From assembly GCA_051893555.1 (NCBI GenBank), contig JBJFHL010000019.1:1-64000 (forward strand): a stretch of 64,000 bases of DNA. Direction: 5' to 3'. The position numbers were made by a program, and so were the translations under genes. The notes under the pieces were generated by a model, which did no database searches, was not told where the DNA came from, and was given only the letters and a program-made list of their open reading frames with translations. The stretch comes from RGIG7179 sp051893555. GTDB taxonomy: Bacteria; Bacillota; Clostridia; Peptostreptococcales; Anaerovoracaceae. Numbering within the stretch: position 1 is the first letter of the stretch; each line of letters starts with the position of its first letter. Positions 35,482 to 43,292 of the stretch are shown here, piece after piece.

Positions 35482-35517
35482 CAAGGCTTTCGTGATATGA
35501 AAACCTTGTTTTTTTTA
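35482..35517 (+). terminator. terminator of the tRNA operon
   Basis: CAAGGCTTT pairs with AAAACCTTG (one mismatch), followed by eight T. It lies 20 bases before the phosphatase start. Confidence 0.88.
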
Positions 35518-35536
35518 TCTTTTTGGAGGTGCTGTA

Positions 35537-36268
35537 ATGAATTATGTAATCTCAGATATTCACGGCTGCTATGATGCGTATTGCCGGCTCCTGGAAAAAA
35601 TACATTTTTCCGATGCGGATACGCTGTATATACTGGGTGATGCCGTAGACCGGGGACCAGAACCAATCCGGCTGCTTCAGGATCTGATGATGCGTCCCAA
35701 TGTCATCTTTATCCTGGGAAACCATGAATATATGATGCTTAAGGTGCTGTCTAAGTTTGCAGTAGAAGTAACCGAAGAGAATGCGGAGAATCATCTGACG
35801 GCAGCGGATCTGATGGATTTCACATACTGGATGCAGGACGGAGGCAGTACGACCTGCCAGCAGTTTCGGAAACTGCCGGCAGATCAGCAGCAGGAGATTC
35901 TGGAGTATCTGGAAGATGCATCTCTCTATGAAGAGGTAGAAACGGGGAAATGCAGATATGTGCTGGTACATGCCGGAATCTGCGGGTTTGAAGAAGAGAA
36001 ACCGCTGGAAGACTATGCACTGGGTGATTTCCTGTTTCACCGGGCGGATTACAGCAGAAAGTACTTTTCGGATCCGTCGGATCCGGAAGAATACAGCGGC
36101 AGGAAGACCTATCTGGTAACAGGTCACACGCCGACCATGGCCATTCGAGAAGACAGGCAGCCTCTGGTTTATTCCGGACATGGCCATCTGGCGGTGGACT
36201 GTGGCTGCGTTTTCGGGGGAAAGCTGGCTGCTCTCTGTCTGGAGGATGGAAGCACATATTATGTGTGA
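35537..36268 (+). CDS. PPP-family metallophosphatase (serine/threonine phosphatase or Ap4A hydrolase type)
   Basis: The 243-residue calcineurin-like enzyme shows all the metal-binding motifs of the PPP family: D-I-H-G at residues 7-10, G-D-A-V-D-R-G near 34-40, G-N-H-E near 60-63, V-H-A-G near 142 and G-H-T-P near 194. Bacterial members with this layout dephosphorylate phosphoproteins or hydrolyse diadenosine tetraphosphate (PrpE/ApaH-like); the sequence does not decide between them. It starts behind a TTGGAGGTG site, between the tRNA terminator and the structured repeat. Confidence 0.9.
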   Translation: MNYVISDIHGCYDAYCRLLEKIHFSDADTLYILGDAVDRGPEPIRLLQDLMMRPNVIFILGNHEYMMLKVLSKFAVEVTEENAENHLTAADLMDFTYWMQDGGSTTCQQFRKLPADQQQEILEYLEDASLYEEVETGKCRYVLVHAGICGFEEEKPLEDYALGDFLFHRADYSRKYFSDPSDPEEYSGRKTYLVTGHTPTMAIREDRQPLVYSGHGHLAVDCGCVFGGKLAALCLEDGSTYYV

Positions 36269-36298
36269 CAGGCAGAAGTGGAGTGTGTGTTAGCAGAG

Positions 36299-36472
36299 CC
36301 TAACCCGACAATATAAACTATTTTTTTCTTAAAAGCACGTAATACAATGCTGAAATTCACCTTAATCGGCTGAATTTCAGCCTAAATCGAAGAAAAACCA
36401 TCGATTCAGGCAAATGATTACGTGCTTTTTTGCGTTTTTTGAGAAATATGGCCGGGTTATATGCACCTAACC
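36299..36472 (+). repeat. structured intergenic repeat, copy 2
   Basis: The outer arm AACCCGACAATAT (36302-36314) pairs with ATATGGCCGGGTT (36446-36458) at 11 of 13 positions. The inner arm AAAAGCACGTAAT (36331-36343) pairs perfectly with ATTACGTGCTTTT (36417-36429). Inside are two hairpins: GCTGAAATTCA/TGAATTTCAGC (36349/36371, perfect) and CCTAAATCGA/TCGATTCAGG (36381/36401, one mismatch). CCTAAC occurs at both ends (36299, 36466). The outer arms span 157 bp against 158 in copy 1, and the inner-right to outer-right gap is 20 bases in both. No gene lies in the 387-bp gap between the phosphatase and the citrate synthase. Confidence 0.85.
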
Positions 36473-36515
36473 TGTAATCTGGCTCTGATGTAATGAATAT
36501 TAGGAAAGCACCGCA

Positions 36516-36525
36516 TGGTATACAA
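36516..36525 (+). promoter_or_regulatory. candidate distal GntR operator
   Basis: TGGTATACAA differs by one base from the perfect palindrome at 36595 and lies 79 bp upstream of it. It could be a second site for the GntR regulator encoded at 38040. Confidence 0.4.
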
Positions 36526-36566
36526 CCACACGAAAAAACATTTTAAAAACAATTATAGAAAAAGTA

Positions 36567-36604
36567 TTGACACTGAAAATGTTTAAGAGTATACTTGTAT
36601 ACAA
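36567..36604 (+). promoter_or_regulatory. promoter and GntR operator of the citrate operon
   Basis: TTGACA (36567) and TATACT (36590) are separated by 17 bp. The perfect palindrome TTGTATACAA (36595-36604) overlaps the end of the -10 and the likely start site. It fits the short T-N-G-T-n-n-A-C-N-A type sites of FCD-domain GntR repressors. Confidence 0.75.
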
Positions 36605-36655
36605 CAAAAGACCTGAGACATCCGAAACAAATCAGCCGAACAGTGAGGTGGAAAC

Positions 36656-38053
36656 ATGCTTGAAATTTCGAAGAAGACCAATTTGCTGGAACAGAGCATC
36701 TATAAATACAATCTGCAGGATGTGGAAGAACCCAACCTGTACAGAGAAATGTTCAATTACGAAGAAGTACCGAAGGTTGCCTTCAACCATCGGCGTGTGC
36801 CAATCAACATGCCGGAGGATATCTGGATCACCGATACCTCCTTCCGCGACGGACAGCAGTCCATGGCGCCTTACACCGTAAAGCAGATCGTGGACCTGTA
36901 CAAGCTGATGGCCCGGCTGGGCGGCCCGTACGGGCTGATTCGCCAGTCGGAATTCTTCATCTATACGAAGAAGGACCGGGAGGCCATCGACAAGTGTATG
37001 GAACTGGGCTACAAGTTCCCGGAGATCACCACCTGGATCCGCGCCCGGAAGGAAGATTTCAAAGCTGTGAAAGAACTGGGCATCAAGGAAACCGGTATTC
37101 TGGTATCCTGCAGTGACTATCACATTTTCAAAAAGATGAACATGACCCGCCGCCAGGCGGTGGATTTCTACATGGAAACCATCAAGGACGCCTTCGACGC
37201 CGGCGTGGTGCCGCGGTGCCATCTGGAAGACATTACGCGGGCTGATTTCTATGGTTTCGTGGTACCGTTCGTCAACGAGATCATGGATCTGTCCCAGGAG
37301 GTGGGTATTCCGATCAAAATCCGTGCGTGTGACACCATGGGCTACGGCGTACCGTATACGGAGGCCAGCCTGCCTCGAAGTGTTGCTGGTATCATTTACG
37401 GTCTGCAGCACTATGCCGGTGTGCCGAGCGAAATGCTGGAATGGCACGGGCACAATGATTTTTATAAGGCAGTTGCCAATGCATCCACCGCATGGCTGTA
37501 TGGCGCCAGTGCCGTAAACTGTTCCCTGCTGGGCATCGGGGAGAGAACGGGAAACATCCCGCTGGAAGCCATGGTGTTTGAATATGCTTCCCTGAAGGGT
37601 TCTCTGGACGGCATGGATCCGACCGTAATCACGGAGATTGGTGAATACTTCCGAAAGGAAATGGGCTATGACATTCCGCCGATGACACCGTTCGTGGGCG
37701 AAAACTTCAATGTAACCAAGGCGGGTATTCATGCCGACGGACTGATGAAGGATGAAGAAATTTATAATATTTTCAATACGAAGAAGCTGCTGAACCGGGC
37801 GCCAGGCGTTTCCGTCAGCAAGACTTCCGGCCTTGCAGGTATCGCTTACTGGATGAATGAGCATTACGGTCTGACGGGCGAGGATATGCTTCACAAAGAT
37901 TCTCCAATTGTACAGAAACTGAAGGAATGGGTGGATGAGATGTATGCCGACGGAAGAACCACCAGCCTGTCCAACGGTGAAATGGAGGACAAGATTGCAG
38001 AACTGAAAGAAGCGGCGGAAGCAGAAAGGAGAAGCAGGCATGATCGATTATAA
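36656..38053 (+). CDS. Re-citrate synthase (2-isopropylmalate synthase-like)
   Basis: The 465-residue TIM-barrel enzyme is of the HMG-CoA-lyase-like superfamily. The catalytic start T-D-T-S-F-R-D-G-Q-Q-S, the metal-binding H-G-H-N-D-F and the signature G-I-G-E-R-T-G-N are present. Length and wording match Re-face stereospecific citrate synthases of Clostridia rather than LeuA: there is no C-terminal leucine regulatory domain, and the neighbours are aconitase and isocitrate dehydrogenase, not LeuB-D. It would condense acetyl-CoA and oxaloacetate to start 2-oxoglutarate/glutamate synthesis. A GAGGTGGAAAC site precedes ATG 36656; the end overlaps the GntR gene by 14 bases. Confidence 0.88.
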   Translation: MLEISKKTNLLEQSIYKYNLQDVEEPNLYREMFNYEEVPKVAFNHRRVPINMPEDIWITDTSFRDGQQSMAPYTVKQIVDLYKLMARLGGPYGLIRQSEFFIYTKKDREAIDKCMELGYKFPEITTWIRARKEDFKAVKELGIKETGILVSCSDYHIFKKMNMTRRQAVDFYMETIKDAFDAGVVPRCHLEDITRADFYGFVVPFVNEIMDLSQEVGIPIKIRACDTMGYGVPYTEASLPRSVAGIIYGLQHYAGVPSEMLEWHGHNDFYKAVANASTAWLYGASAVNCSLLGIGERTGNIPLEAMVFEYASLKGSLDGMDPTVITEIGEYFRKEMGYDIPPMTPFVGENFNVTKAGIHADGLMKDEEIYNIFNTKKLLNRAPGVSVSKTSGLAGIAYWMNEHYGLTGEDMLHKDSPIVQKLKEWVDEMYADGRTTSLSNGEMEDKIAELKEAAEAERRSRHDRL

Positions 38054-38690
38054 GGTAGTATCCCTGGCCAATCAGGTGTACGAAAGAATTGAAGAAAATA
38101 TCTTAAACGGTGTGTATGCACCGGGGGATATCCTCAGCGAAAATAAGCTGTCAGCGGATCTGGGTGTCAGCCGGACACCGATCCGGGAAGCGCTCGCCCG
38201 CCTGCAGGCGGACCGCCTGGTGGATGATTCTCCGTCCGGTACGGTGGTGCTGGGGATCACACAGCAGGATGTGGATGATATGTTCGCGGTAAAGCGTCGG
38301 ATGGAGGCGATGGTAACAGGCCAGACAGCGGTCAGAATCAGTGAAGGCGGCATCGCGCAGCTGAAGGACATCCTGGAACAGCAGGAGTTTTATGCGGGAA
38401 AGGGAAATGCGGAAAAAGTCAGAAATCTGGATACCGAATTTCATGATGTGATCTACGCAGAATGCGGAAGCCGGACCTTTCAGGCGATTCTCTCTCCGAT
38501 CCACCATAAGCTGGCGAAATACAGGAAGGCATCGCTGGAGCATGACGATCGCATCTTCCGGGCAGTGGAAGAGCACAAAGCCATTCTTGATGCCATCATG
38601 GAAAAAGATGTGAAAGAAGTGGAAAATCTGATGCAGCTGCATATCGGTCACGCCTATGACAGCATTACCAAGTTTAACGACAGAAAATAA
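38040..38690 (+). CDS. GntR-family regulator with FCD domain
   Basis: This 216-residue regulator has an N-terminal winged helix-turn-helix (about 10-75, with L-S-E-N-K-L-S-A-D-L-G-V-S-R-T-P-I-R-E-A-L) and an all-helical FCD ligand-binding domain (about 85-205, with metal-type histidines in E-F-H-D-V-I-Y, E-H-K-A-I and H-I-G-H). FCD domains often sense carboxylic acids, so citrate, isocitrate or 2-oxoglutarate are plausible ligands. It lies inside the citrate operon and overlaps the synthase, so it probably regulates the promoter at 36567. Confidence 0.92.
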   Translation: MIDYKVVSLANQVYERIEENILNGVYAPGDILSENKLSADLGVSRTPIREALARLQADRLVDDSPSGTVVLGITQQDVDDMFAVKRRMEAMVTGQTAVRISEGGIAQLKDILEQQEFYAGKGNAEKVRNLDTEFHDVIYAECGSRTFQAILSPIHHKLAKYRKASLEHDDRIFRAVEEHKAILDAIMEKDVKEVENLMQLHIGHAYDSITKFNDRK

Positions 38691-38715
38691 CATGTGAAAG
38701 GAAGCAGACACAAAA

Positions 38716-40647
38716 ATGGGACTGACAATAGCACAGAAAATCATAAAAGAACATCTGATCAGCGGTGAAATGACCGTGGGAAGCGAGGTAGCGCTGCGGA
38801 TCGACCAGACCCTGACCCAGGACGCCACCGGCACCATGGCCTATCTGGAATTTGAGACCATGGGTGTGCCAAGGGTAAAAACAGAACTTTCCGTGGCATA
38901 TATCGACCACAACACCCTGCAGTCCGGATTTGAAAATGCCGATGACCATCGGTTCATCCAGTCCATGGCGAAAAAGCACGGGCTGTATTTCAGCCGCCCC
39001 GGCAACGGCATCTGCCATCAGGTGCATCTGGAACGGTTCGGCAAACCGGGGAAAACACTGATCGGTTCCGACAGTCATACGCCCACCGGCGGCGGCATCG
39101 GCATGCTGGCCATGGGTGCCGGCGGCCTGGATGTGGCCGTTGCCATGGGCGGCGGCGCATACTATATCACCATGCCGAAGATGTATAAAGTAAATCTGAC
39201 CGGTAAGCTCCGTCCTTTCGTGACGGCAAAGGACGTGAGCCTGGAGATCCTGCGGATCCTGTCGGTGAAAGGCGGTGTAGGCGCCATCATCGAATGGGGC
39301 GGCGAAGGCATTCAAACCCTGTCCGTGCCGGAACGTGCCACCATTACCAACATGGGCACGGAGCTGGGAGCCACCACCTCCATCTTCCCGTCGGATGAAG
39401 TGACGAAGGCATTTCTGGAAGCGGAAGGCAGAGGAGAAGACTTCGTGGAACTGCAGAGCGATCCGGACGCTGTGTATGATAAGATCATCGAGATCAACTT
39501 ATCCGAACTGAAGCCGATGATCGCCTGCCCGCACAGCCCGGATAACGTGGTCACGGTGGAGAGCCTGAAGGGAACCAAGGTAGACCAGGTCTGCATCGGT
39601 TCCTGCACCAACTCTTCTTTATACGATATGCTGAAGGTGGCAGCCCTTCTGAAAGGGAAGACCATCAAACCGGAAGTGAGCCTGTCGGTTTCTCCGGGAT
39701 CCAAACAGGTGCTGGCAATGCTGGCAGACTGCGGTGCTCTTTCAGACATTCTGGCCAGCGGAGCCCGGGTACTGGAATGTGCCTGCGGTCCGTGCATCGG
39801 CATGGGCTTCTCGCCGAATTCCGGCGGGGTATCTCTCCGGACCTTTAACCGGAATTTCGAAGGCAGAAGCGGTACGGCAGACGGACAGGTTTACCTGGTA
39901 TCTCCGGAAACCGCGGTGGCAGCCGCTCTGACGGGAGAAATCACCGATCCGATGCTGCTGGGCGACATGCCGGAGATCACCATGCCGGAGGCCTTTAAAA
40001 TCGACGACAGCGCCATCCTTCCGCCGGCGTCAGCCGAAGAAGCGTCGGGCGTGGAGATTTTGAGAGGTCCCAACATCAAACCGTTCCCGGACAGCCGTCC
40101 GATGGACGACAGCCTGCAGGTGCCGCTGGTACTGAAAGTCGGCGATAATATCACCACCGACCACATCATGCCGGCCGGGGCCAAAATTCTTCCGTACCGG
40201 TCCAACATTCCGCATCTGTCCCAGTACTGCTTTGGCGTCTGCGACACCACTTTCCCGCAGAGGGCAAAGGAAGCCGGCCAGAGTATCATTGTAGGCGGCA
40301 GCAATTACGGACAGGGGTCTTCGAGAGAGCATGCGGCGCTGGTTCCGCTGTATCTGGGGGTTCGTGCGGTGATCACCAAAAGTTTTGCGCGGATCCATGT
40401 GGCGAACCTGATTAACGCCGGCATCATGCCGCTGACGTTCAAAAATCCGGAGGACTATGACAAACTGTCCCAGGGCGATGACCTGGTCATTGAGAACATC
40501 TATGCCGGCATGGACAGCGGGGAAATGATCCTGCAGGATAAGACCAGCGGTGAGGCGTTCACTCTGGTATGCAGTTTTACGGACCGGCAGAAGGCCATTC
40601 TCAAGGCCGGCGGACTGCTGAAATATGTGGGACTGGGAGGAAAGTAA
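38716..40647 (+). CDS. acn: aconitate hydratase
   Basis: This 643-residue single-chain aconitase converts citrate to isocitrate through a [4Fe-4S] cluster. Cluster cysteines sit in I-G-S-C-T-N-S (near residue 297) and in C-A-C-G-P-C-I-G (near residues 355-360). The swivel domain carries G-S-N-Y-G-Q-G-S-S-R-E-H-A-A near residue 535. The length is that of the short aconitase form rather than the ~890-residue AcnA. IPM isomerase belongs to the same superfamily but is usually split into two subunits, and the neighbours favour aconitase. icd follows three bases after the stop. Confidence 0.92.
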   Translation: MGLTIAQKIIKEHLISGEMTVGSEVALRIDQTLTQDATGTMAYLEFETMGVPRVKTELSVAYIDHNTLQSGFENADDHRFIQSMAKKHGLYFSRPGNGICHQVHLERFGKPGKTLIGSDSHTPTGGGIGMLAMGAGGLDVAVAMGGGAYYITMPKMYKVNLTGKLRPFVTAKDVSLEILRILSVKGGVGAIIEWGGEGIQTLSVPERATITNMGTELGATTSIFPSDEVTKAFLEAEGRGEDFVELQSDPDAVYDKIIEINLSELKPMIACPHSPDNVVTVESLKGTKVDQVCIGSCTNSSLYDMLKVAALLKGKTIKPEVSLSVSPGSKQVLAMLADCGALSDILASGARVLECACGPCIGMGFSPNSGGVSLRTFNRNFEGRSGTADGQVYLVSPETAVAAALTGEITDPMLLGDMPEITMPEAFKIDDSAILPPASAEEASGVEILRGPNIKPFPDSRPMDDSLQVPLVLKVGDNITTDHIMPAGAKILPYRSNIPHLSQYCFGVCDTTFPQRAKEAGQSIIVGGSNYGQGSSREHAALVPLYLGVRAVITKSFARIHVANLINAGIMPLTFKNPEDYDKLSQGDDLVIENIYAGMDSGEMILQDKTSGEAFTLVCSFTDRQKAILKAGGLLKYVGLGGK

Positions 40648-40650
40648 ACC

Positions 40651-41796
40651 ATGACAAGAGAAGATTACATAAAGAATGCGGCAGAGCAGTTTGAGACCCT
40701 ACTGCGGGAACAGCTTGCGCGGACGGATAAAATGCTGCAGGATTGCGGTGCGAAGGATTATACTTCGCTGCCGGTGATCACGGTGGGTCTCATCGGCGGC
40801 GACGGCATCGGTCCCATCATCATGGACCAGGCAAAACGCGTTCTCTCGGTGCTTCTGGCAGACGAGATTTCCGGCGGCCGGGTGATTCTGAAGGAAATTG
40901 AGGGTCTGACCATCGAAAACCGTCTGGCTCTGGGCAAGGCAGTGCCGGAGGATGTGCTGGAAGCCATCAAGTCCTGCGACGTGATTCTGAAAGGCCCAAC
41001 CACCACACCGAAGGGCGGCACCATGGAAAGCGCCAACGTGACCCTGCGCCGGGAGCTGGATCTGTATGCCAATGTACGTCCGGTTTCTGTGCCGGAGGAA
41101 GGCATCGACTGGATGTTTTACCGGGAGAACACGGAAGGTGAATATGTGCTGGGAAGCCGGGGCATCGAAGTGCCGGGCTGCCTGTCCATGGACTTCAAGG
41201 TGACCACCGAGCCGGGAACCAGAAGAATCGCCCGGGCTGCTTTCGAATATGCGAAGCAGAACGGAAAGACCAGCGTGTCCATCGTCACCAAGGCCAACAT
41301 CATGAAGAAAACCGACGGAAACTTCACCCGCATCTGCCATGAGGTAGCGGCGGACTATCCGGGCATTCAGGCCGAGGACTGGTATATCGACATCATGACG
41401 GCTAATCTGGTGAATCCGGCCATCCGCAGCAAGTTCCAGGTCTTCGTCCTGCCGAATCTCTACGGCGATATCATCACCGATGAGGCGGCAGAGATTCAGG
41501 GCGGTGTGGGAACCGCAGGCAGTGCCAATATCGGTGACCGCTACGCCATGTTTGAAGCCATCCACGGAAGCGCCCCCCGGATGATCGAGGAAGGCCTGGG
41601 GGACTACGCCAACCCGTCCAGTATTTTCAAGGCAGCGGAGATGCTGTTGCGCCATATCGGCCTGACGGAGAAAGCGGACCGGCTGGCTGAAGCGCTGACC
41701 CTGTGCGGTGAGACTGAAAAGAAGGTCGTGGTCACCGGCACCCGGGACGGGGCAACCTGTCGGGAATTTGCCGATTATGTCATTGAAAAACTGTAG
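40651..41796 (+). CDS. icd: isocitrate dehydrogenase (isocitrate/isopropylmalate dehydrogenase family)
   Basis: This 381-residue member of the beta-decarboxylating dehydrogenase family has an N-terminal extension of about 40 residues before the canonical G-L-I-G-G-D-G-I-G-P. The metal-binding N-L-Y-G-D-I-I-T-D-E-A-A and the nucleotide loop H-G-S-A-P near residue 309 are present. Next to citrate synthase and aconitase it should oxidise isocitrate to 2-oxoglutarate. The family cannot be separated from isopropylmalate dehydrogenase by these motifs alone; context decides. NAD versus NADP preference is not clear. A terminator follows. Confidence 0.88.
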   Translation: MTREDYIKNAAEQFETLLREQLARTDKMLQDCGAKDYTSLPVITVGLIGGDGIGPIIMDQAKRVLSVLLADEISGGRVILKEIEGLTIENRLALGKAVPEDVLEAIKSCDVILKGPTTTPKGGTMESANVTLRRELDLYANVRPVSVPEEGIDWMFYRENTEGEYVLGSRGIEVPGCLSMDFKVTTEPGTRRIARAAFEYAKQNGKTSVSIVTKANIMKKTDGNFTRICHEVAADYPGIQAEDWYIDIMTANLVNPAIRSKFQVFVLPNLYGDIITDEAAEIQGGVGTAGSANIGDRYAMFEAIHGSAPRMIEEGLGDYANPSSIFKAAEMLLRHIGLTEKADRLAEALTLCGETEKKVVVTGTRDGATCREFADYVIEKL

Positions 41797-41811
41797 CAGA
41801 TAGAGTATGAT

Positions 41812-41852
41812 AATATGGTAGCCTGAAAGAGCCGGGCTGCCATATTTTTTTC
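41812..41852 (+). terminator. terminator of the citrate operon
   Basis: AATATGGTAGCC and GGCTGCCATATT pair over 12 positions with one G-U, across an 11-base loop, and are followed by a T run. It comes 16 bases after icd. Confidence 0.9.
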
Positions 41853-41894
41853 GCAGATGACGAATGAAGATATTATGATAAGAGGTGGAACAGA

Positions 41895-42329
41895 ATGCAA
41901 CTGACAGAAAATATTAAGAACTGCAACGGCTGCGGGGCCTGCGATGTGGCCTGCAAGGCACGGTGCGTGAAGCTGGTGGAGAACGAAGAAGGCCGGCTGC
42001 TGCCGGTCATCGACGAGCGGGGATGCAATAAATGCAATGCCTGCAGACTTTACTGCCCGCTGTTTAACCCGGTGGATCTGCCGGAATTTGACGACTGGTA
42101 CGAGTTTAACGAAGAATATTATAAGCGGGATATGCCGCCGGTTTACCGGCAGACCATGCGCAGCGCCAAGACGGGACAGCATACGGAGTTCGTGGGGACC
42201 CTGTGCCAGATTGCGGCGCTGAAATCCCTGATGGGTGACCGGCTGCGGCCGAATCTGGTGATCTACCCGATGATCTGCACGGAAGAGACCCGGGAAAAGT
42301 ACGGATGCCAGGCGTGCGCGTTTTATTAG
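41895..42329 (+). CDS. two-cluster ferredoxin-like protein with a short FrhB-like C-terminus
   Basis: The 144-residue protein has two [4Fe-4S] motifs, C-N-G-C-G-A-C-D-V-A-C at about residue 10 and C-N-K-C-N-A-C-R-L-Y-C at about 44, so 2[4Fe-4S] electron transfer is expected. The second half contains E-F-V-G-T-L-C-Q-I-A-A-L-K near residue 98 and I-C-T-E-E-T-R near 128. These resemble the core of the coenzyme F420 hydrogenase/dehydrogenase beta family, where the segment reads G-T-P-C-Q-V-A-G-L-K, but most of that ~300-residue domain is missing. It may be a compact electron carrier or the remnant of a larger oxidoreductase. Confidence 0.75.
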   Translation: MQLTENIKNCNGCGACDVACKARCVKLVENEEGRLLPVIDERGCNKCNACRLYCPLFNPVDLPEFDDWYEFNEEYYKRDMPPVYRQTMRSAKTGQHTEFVGTLCQIAALKSLMGDRLRPNLVIYPMICTEETREKYGCQACAFY

Positions 42330-42357
42330 AAATACATGGAAAGGAAGAACTGCAGCA

Positions 42358-42789
42358 ATGAAAATGAACAGAGAAGAGATTCAAAAAATCATTCCGCACA
42401 GAGATCCCATGCTTTTGGTGGATGAAGTGACAGAAATGGAGCCGGAAAAAGAGATTCGAACCAGATTCCATGTAGATCCGGATCGTGAAATCTTTCAGGG
42501 ACATTTTCCGGGTGATCCGGTATTGCCGGGTGTGTACACCGTGGAGATCATGGCCCAGACTGCAGATATTCTGATCCTCTCCTGCCAGCGGTATGCAGGG
42601 AAGGTTCCGCTGTTTATCGGAATTGATAAAGTACGTTTCCTGCGCAAAATCATGCCGGGTGATACGTTGGAAGTATATGCCCGTTTCGCGGAAGAGAAAA
42701 GGGAAAAAGCGATTGTCACCTGCAGCGCGGAGGTCCGCTGCAATGGTGTTCTGGCCTGCACCGGAGACGTGACTCTGGCCATGCGGTAA
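42358..42789 (+). CDS. fabZ: 3-hydroxyacyl-[acyl-carrier-protein] dehydratase FabZ
   Basis: This hot-dog fold dehydratase of fatty-acid synthesis has 143 residues. The active site is H49-F-P-G-D-P-V-L-P-G-V with E63 following in V-Y-T-V-E. The start I-I-P-H-R-x-P-M-L-L-V-D and the C-terminal stretch are typical. No other fab genes adjoin it, so it is either an isolated housekeeping copy or a specialised homologue. It starts 28 bases after the ferredoxin-like gene with an AAGGAAG site. Confidence 0.93.
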   Translation: MKMNREEIQKIIPHRDPMLLVDEVTEMEPEKEIRTRFHVDPDREIFQGHFPGDPVLPGVYTVEIMAQTADILILSCQRYAGKVPLFIGIDKVRFLRKIMPGDTLEVYARFAEEKREKAIVTCSAEVRCNGVLACTGDVTLAMR

Positions 42790-42831
42790 TTCGGAACGAA
42801 TGAAATAAATGGTGAACTGTGATTTTTCCTC

Positions 42832-42883
42832 TTGACAAGTGTATATGAATGTTATATAGTGTACTTATCCAATAAGTACACTA
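42832..42883 (+). promoter_or_regulatory. promoter with perfect YtrA-type GntR operator
   Basis: TTGACA (42832) and TATAGT (42855) have a 17-bp spacer. TAGTGTACTTAT (42857-42868), CCA, ATAAGTACACTA (42872-42883) is a perfect 12-bp inverted repeat starting inside the -10. It should let the GntR protein encoded 25 bases downstream repress its own ABC operon. Confidence 0.9.
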
Positions 42884-42908
42884 TTGTTTTTCCCGGGAGG
42901 TATATTTA

Positions 42909-43292
42909 ATGGATATCATTATCAGCAATACATCCAGCACGCCCATCTACGAGCAGATCACCTCGCAGGTGAAGGCGCAGGTCATGGACGGCACTCTGAA
43001 GCCAGGGGACTCCATCCCCTCCATGCGCGCCCTGGCGAAATCCCTTCACATCAGCGTCATCACGGTGCAGCGGGCCTACGAAGACCTGCAGAAGGACGGC
43101 TTTATCGAGACCGCCGTGGGAAAGGGCAGCTTCATTTCCGCTGCCGGCTCCGACTTCTGGCAGGAAGAGCAGCAGCGCATGGCCGAAGAACACCTGGCGA
43201 AGGCCGTCGACATCGGACGGAAATGCGGCATCCGCCTGGAGAAGATGAAGGAACTGCTGGAACTGTTTTATGAGGAGGATCCAGATTTATGA
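42909..43292 (+). CDS. GntR-family regulator, YtrA subfamily
   Basis: This 127-residue protein has a winged helix-turn-helix (P-I-Y-E-Q-I-x-S-Q-V-K at the start; S-M-R-A-L-A-K-S-L-H-I-S-V-I-T-V-Q-R-A-Y near residues 38-57) and only a short helical C-terminal tail of about 50 residues. That marks the YtrA subfamily, which regulates neighbouring ABC exporters, often induced by cell-wall-active antibiotics. Its gene overlaps the ATPase gene by four bases, and the perfect palindrome at 42857 is its probable operator. Confidence 0.93.
   Translation: MDIIISNTSSTPIYEQITSQVKAQVMDGTLKPGDSIPSMRALAKSLHISVITVQRAYEDLQKDGFIETAVGKGSFISAAGSDFWQEEQQRMAEEHLAKAVDIGRKCGIRLEKMKELLELFYEEDPDL

Noticed and set aside
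36299..36472. Insertion sequence remnant
   Set aside because: No transposase fragment is present, and the inner arms and hairpins are too regular for plain terminal repeats. A MITE-like origin remains possible and is noted in the finding.
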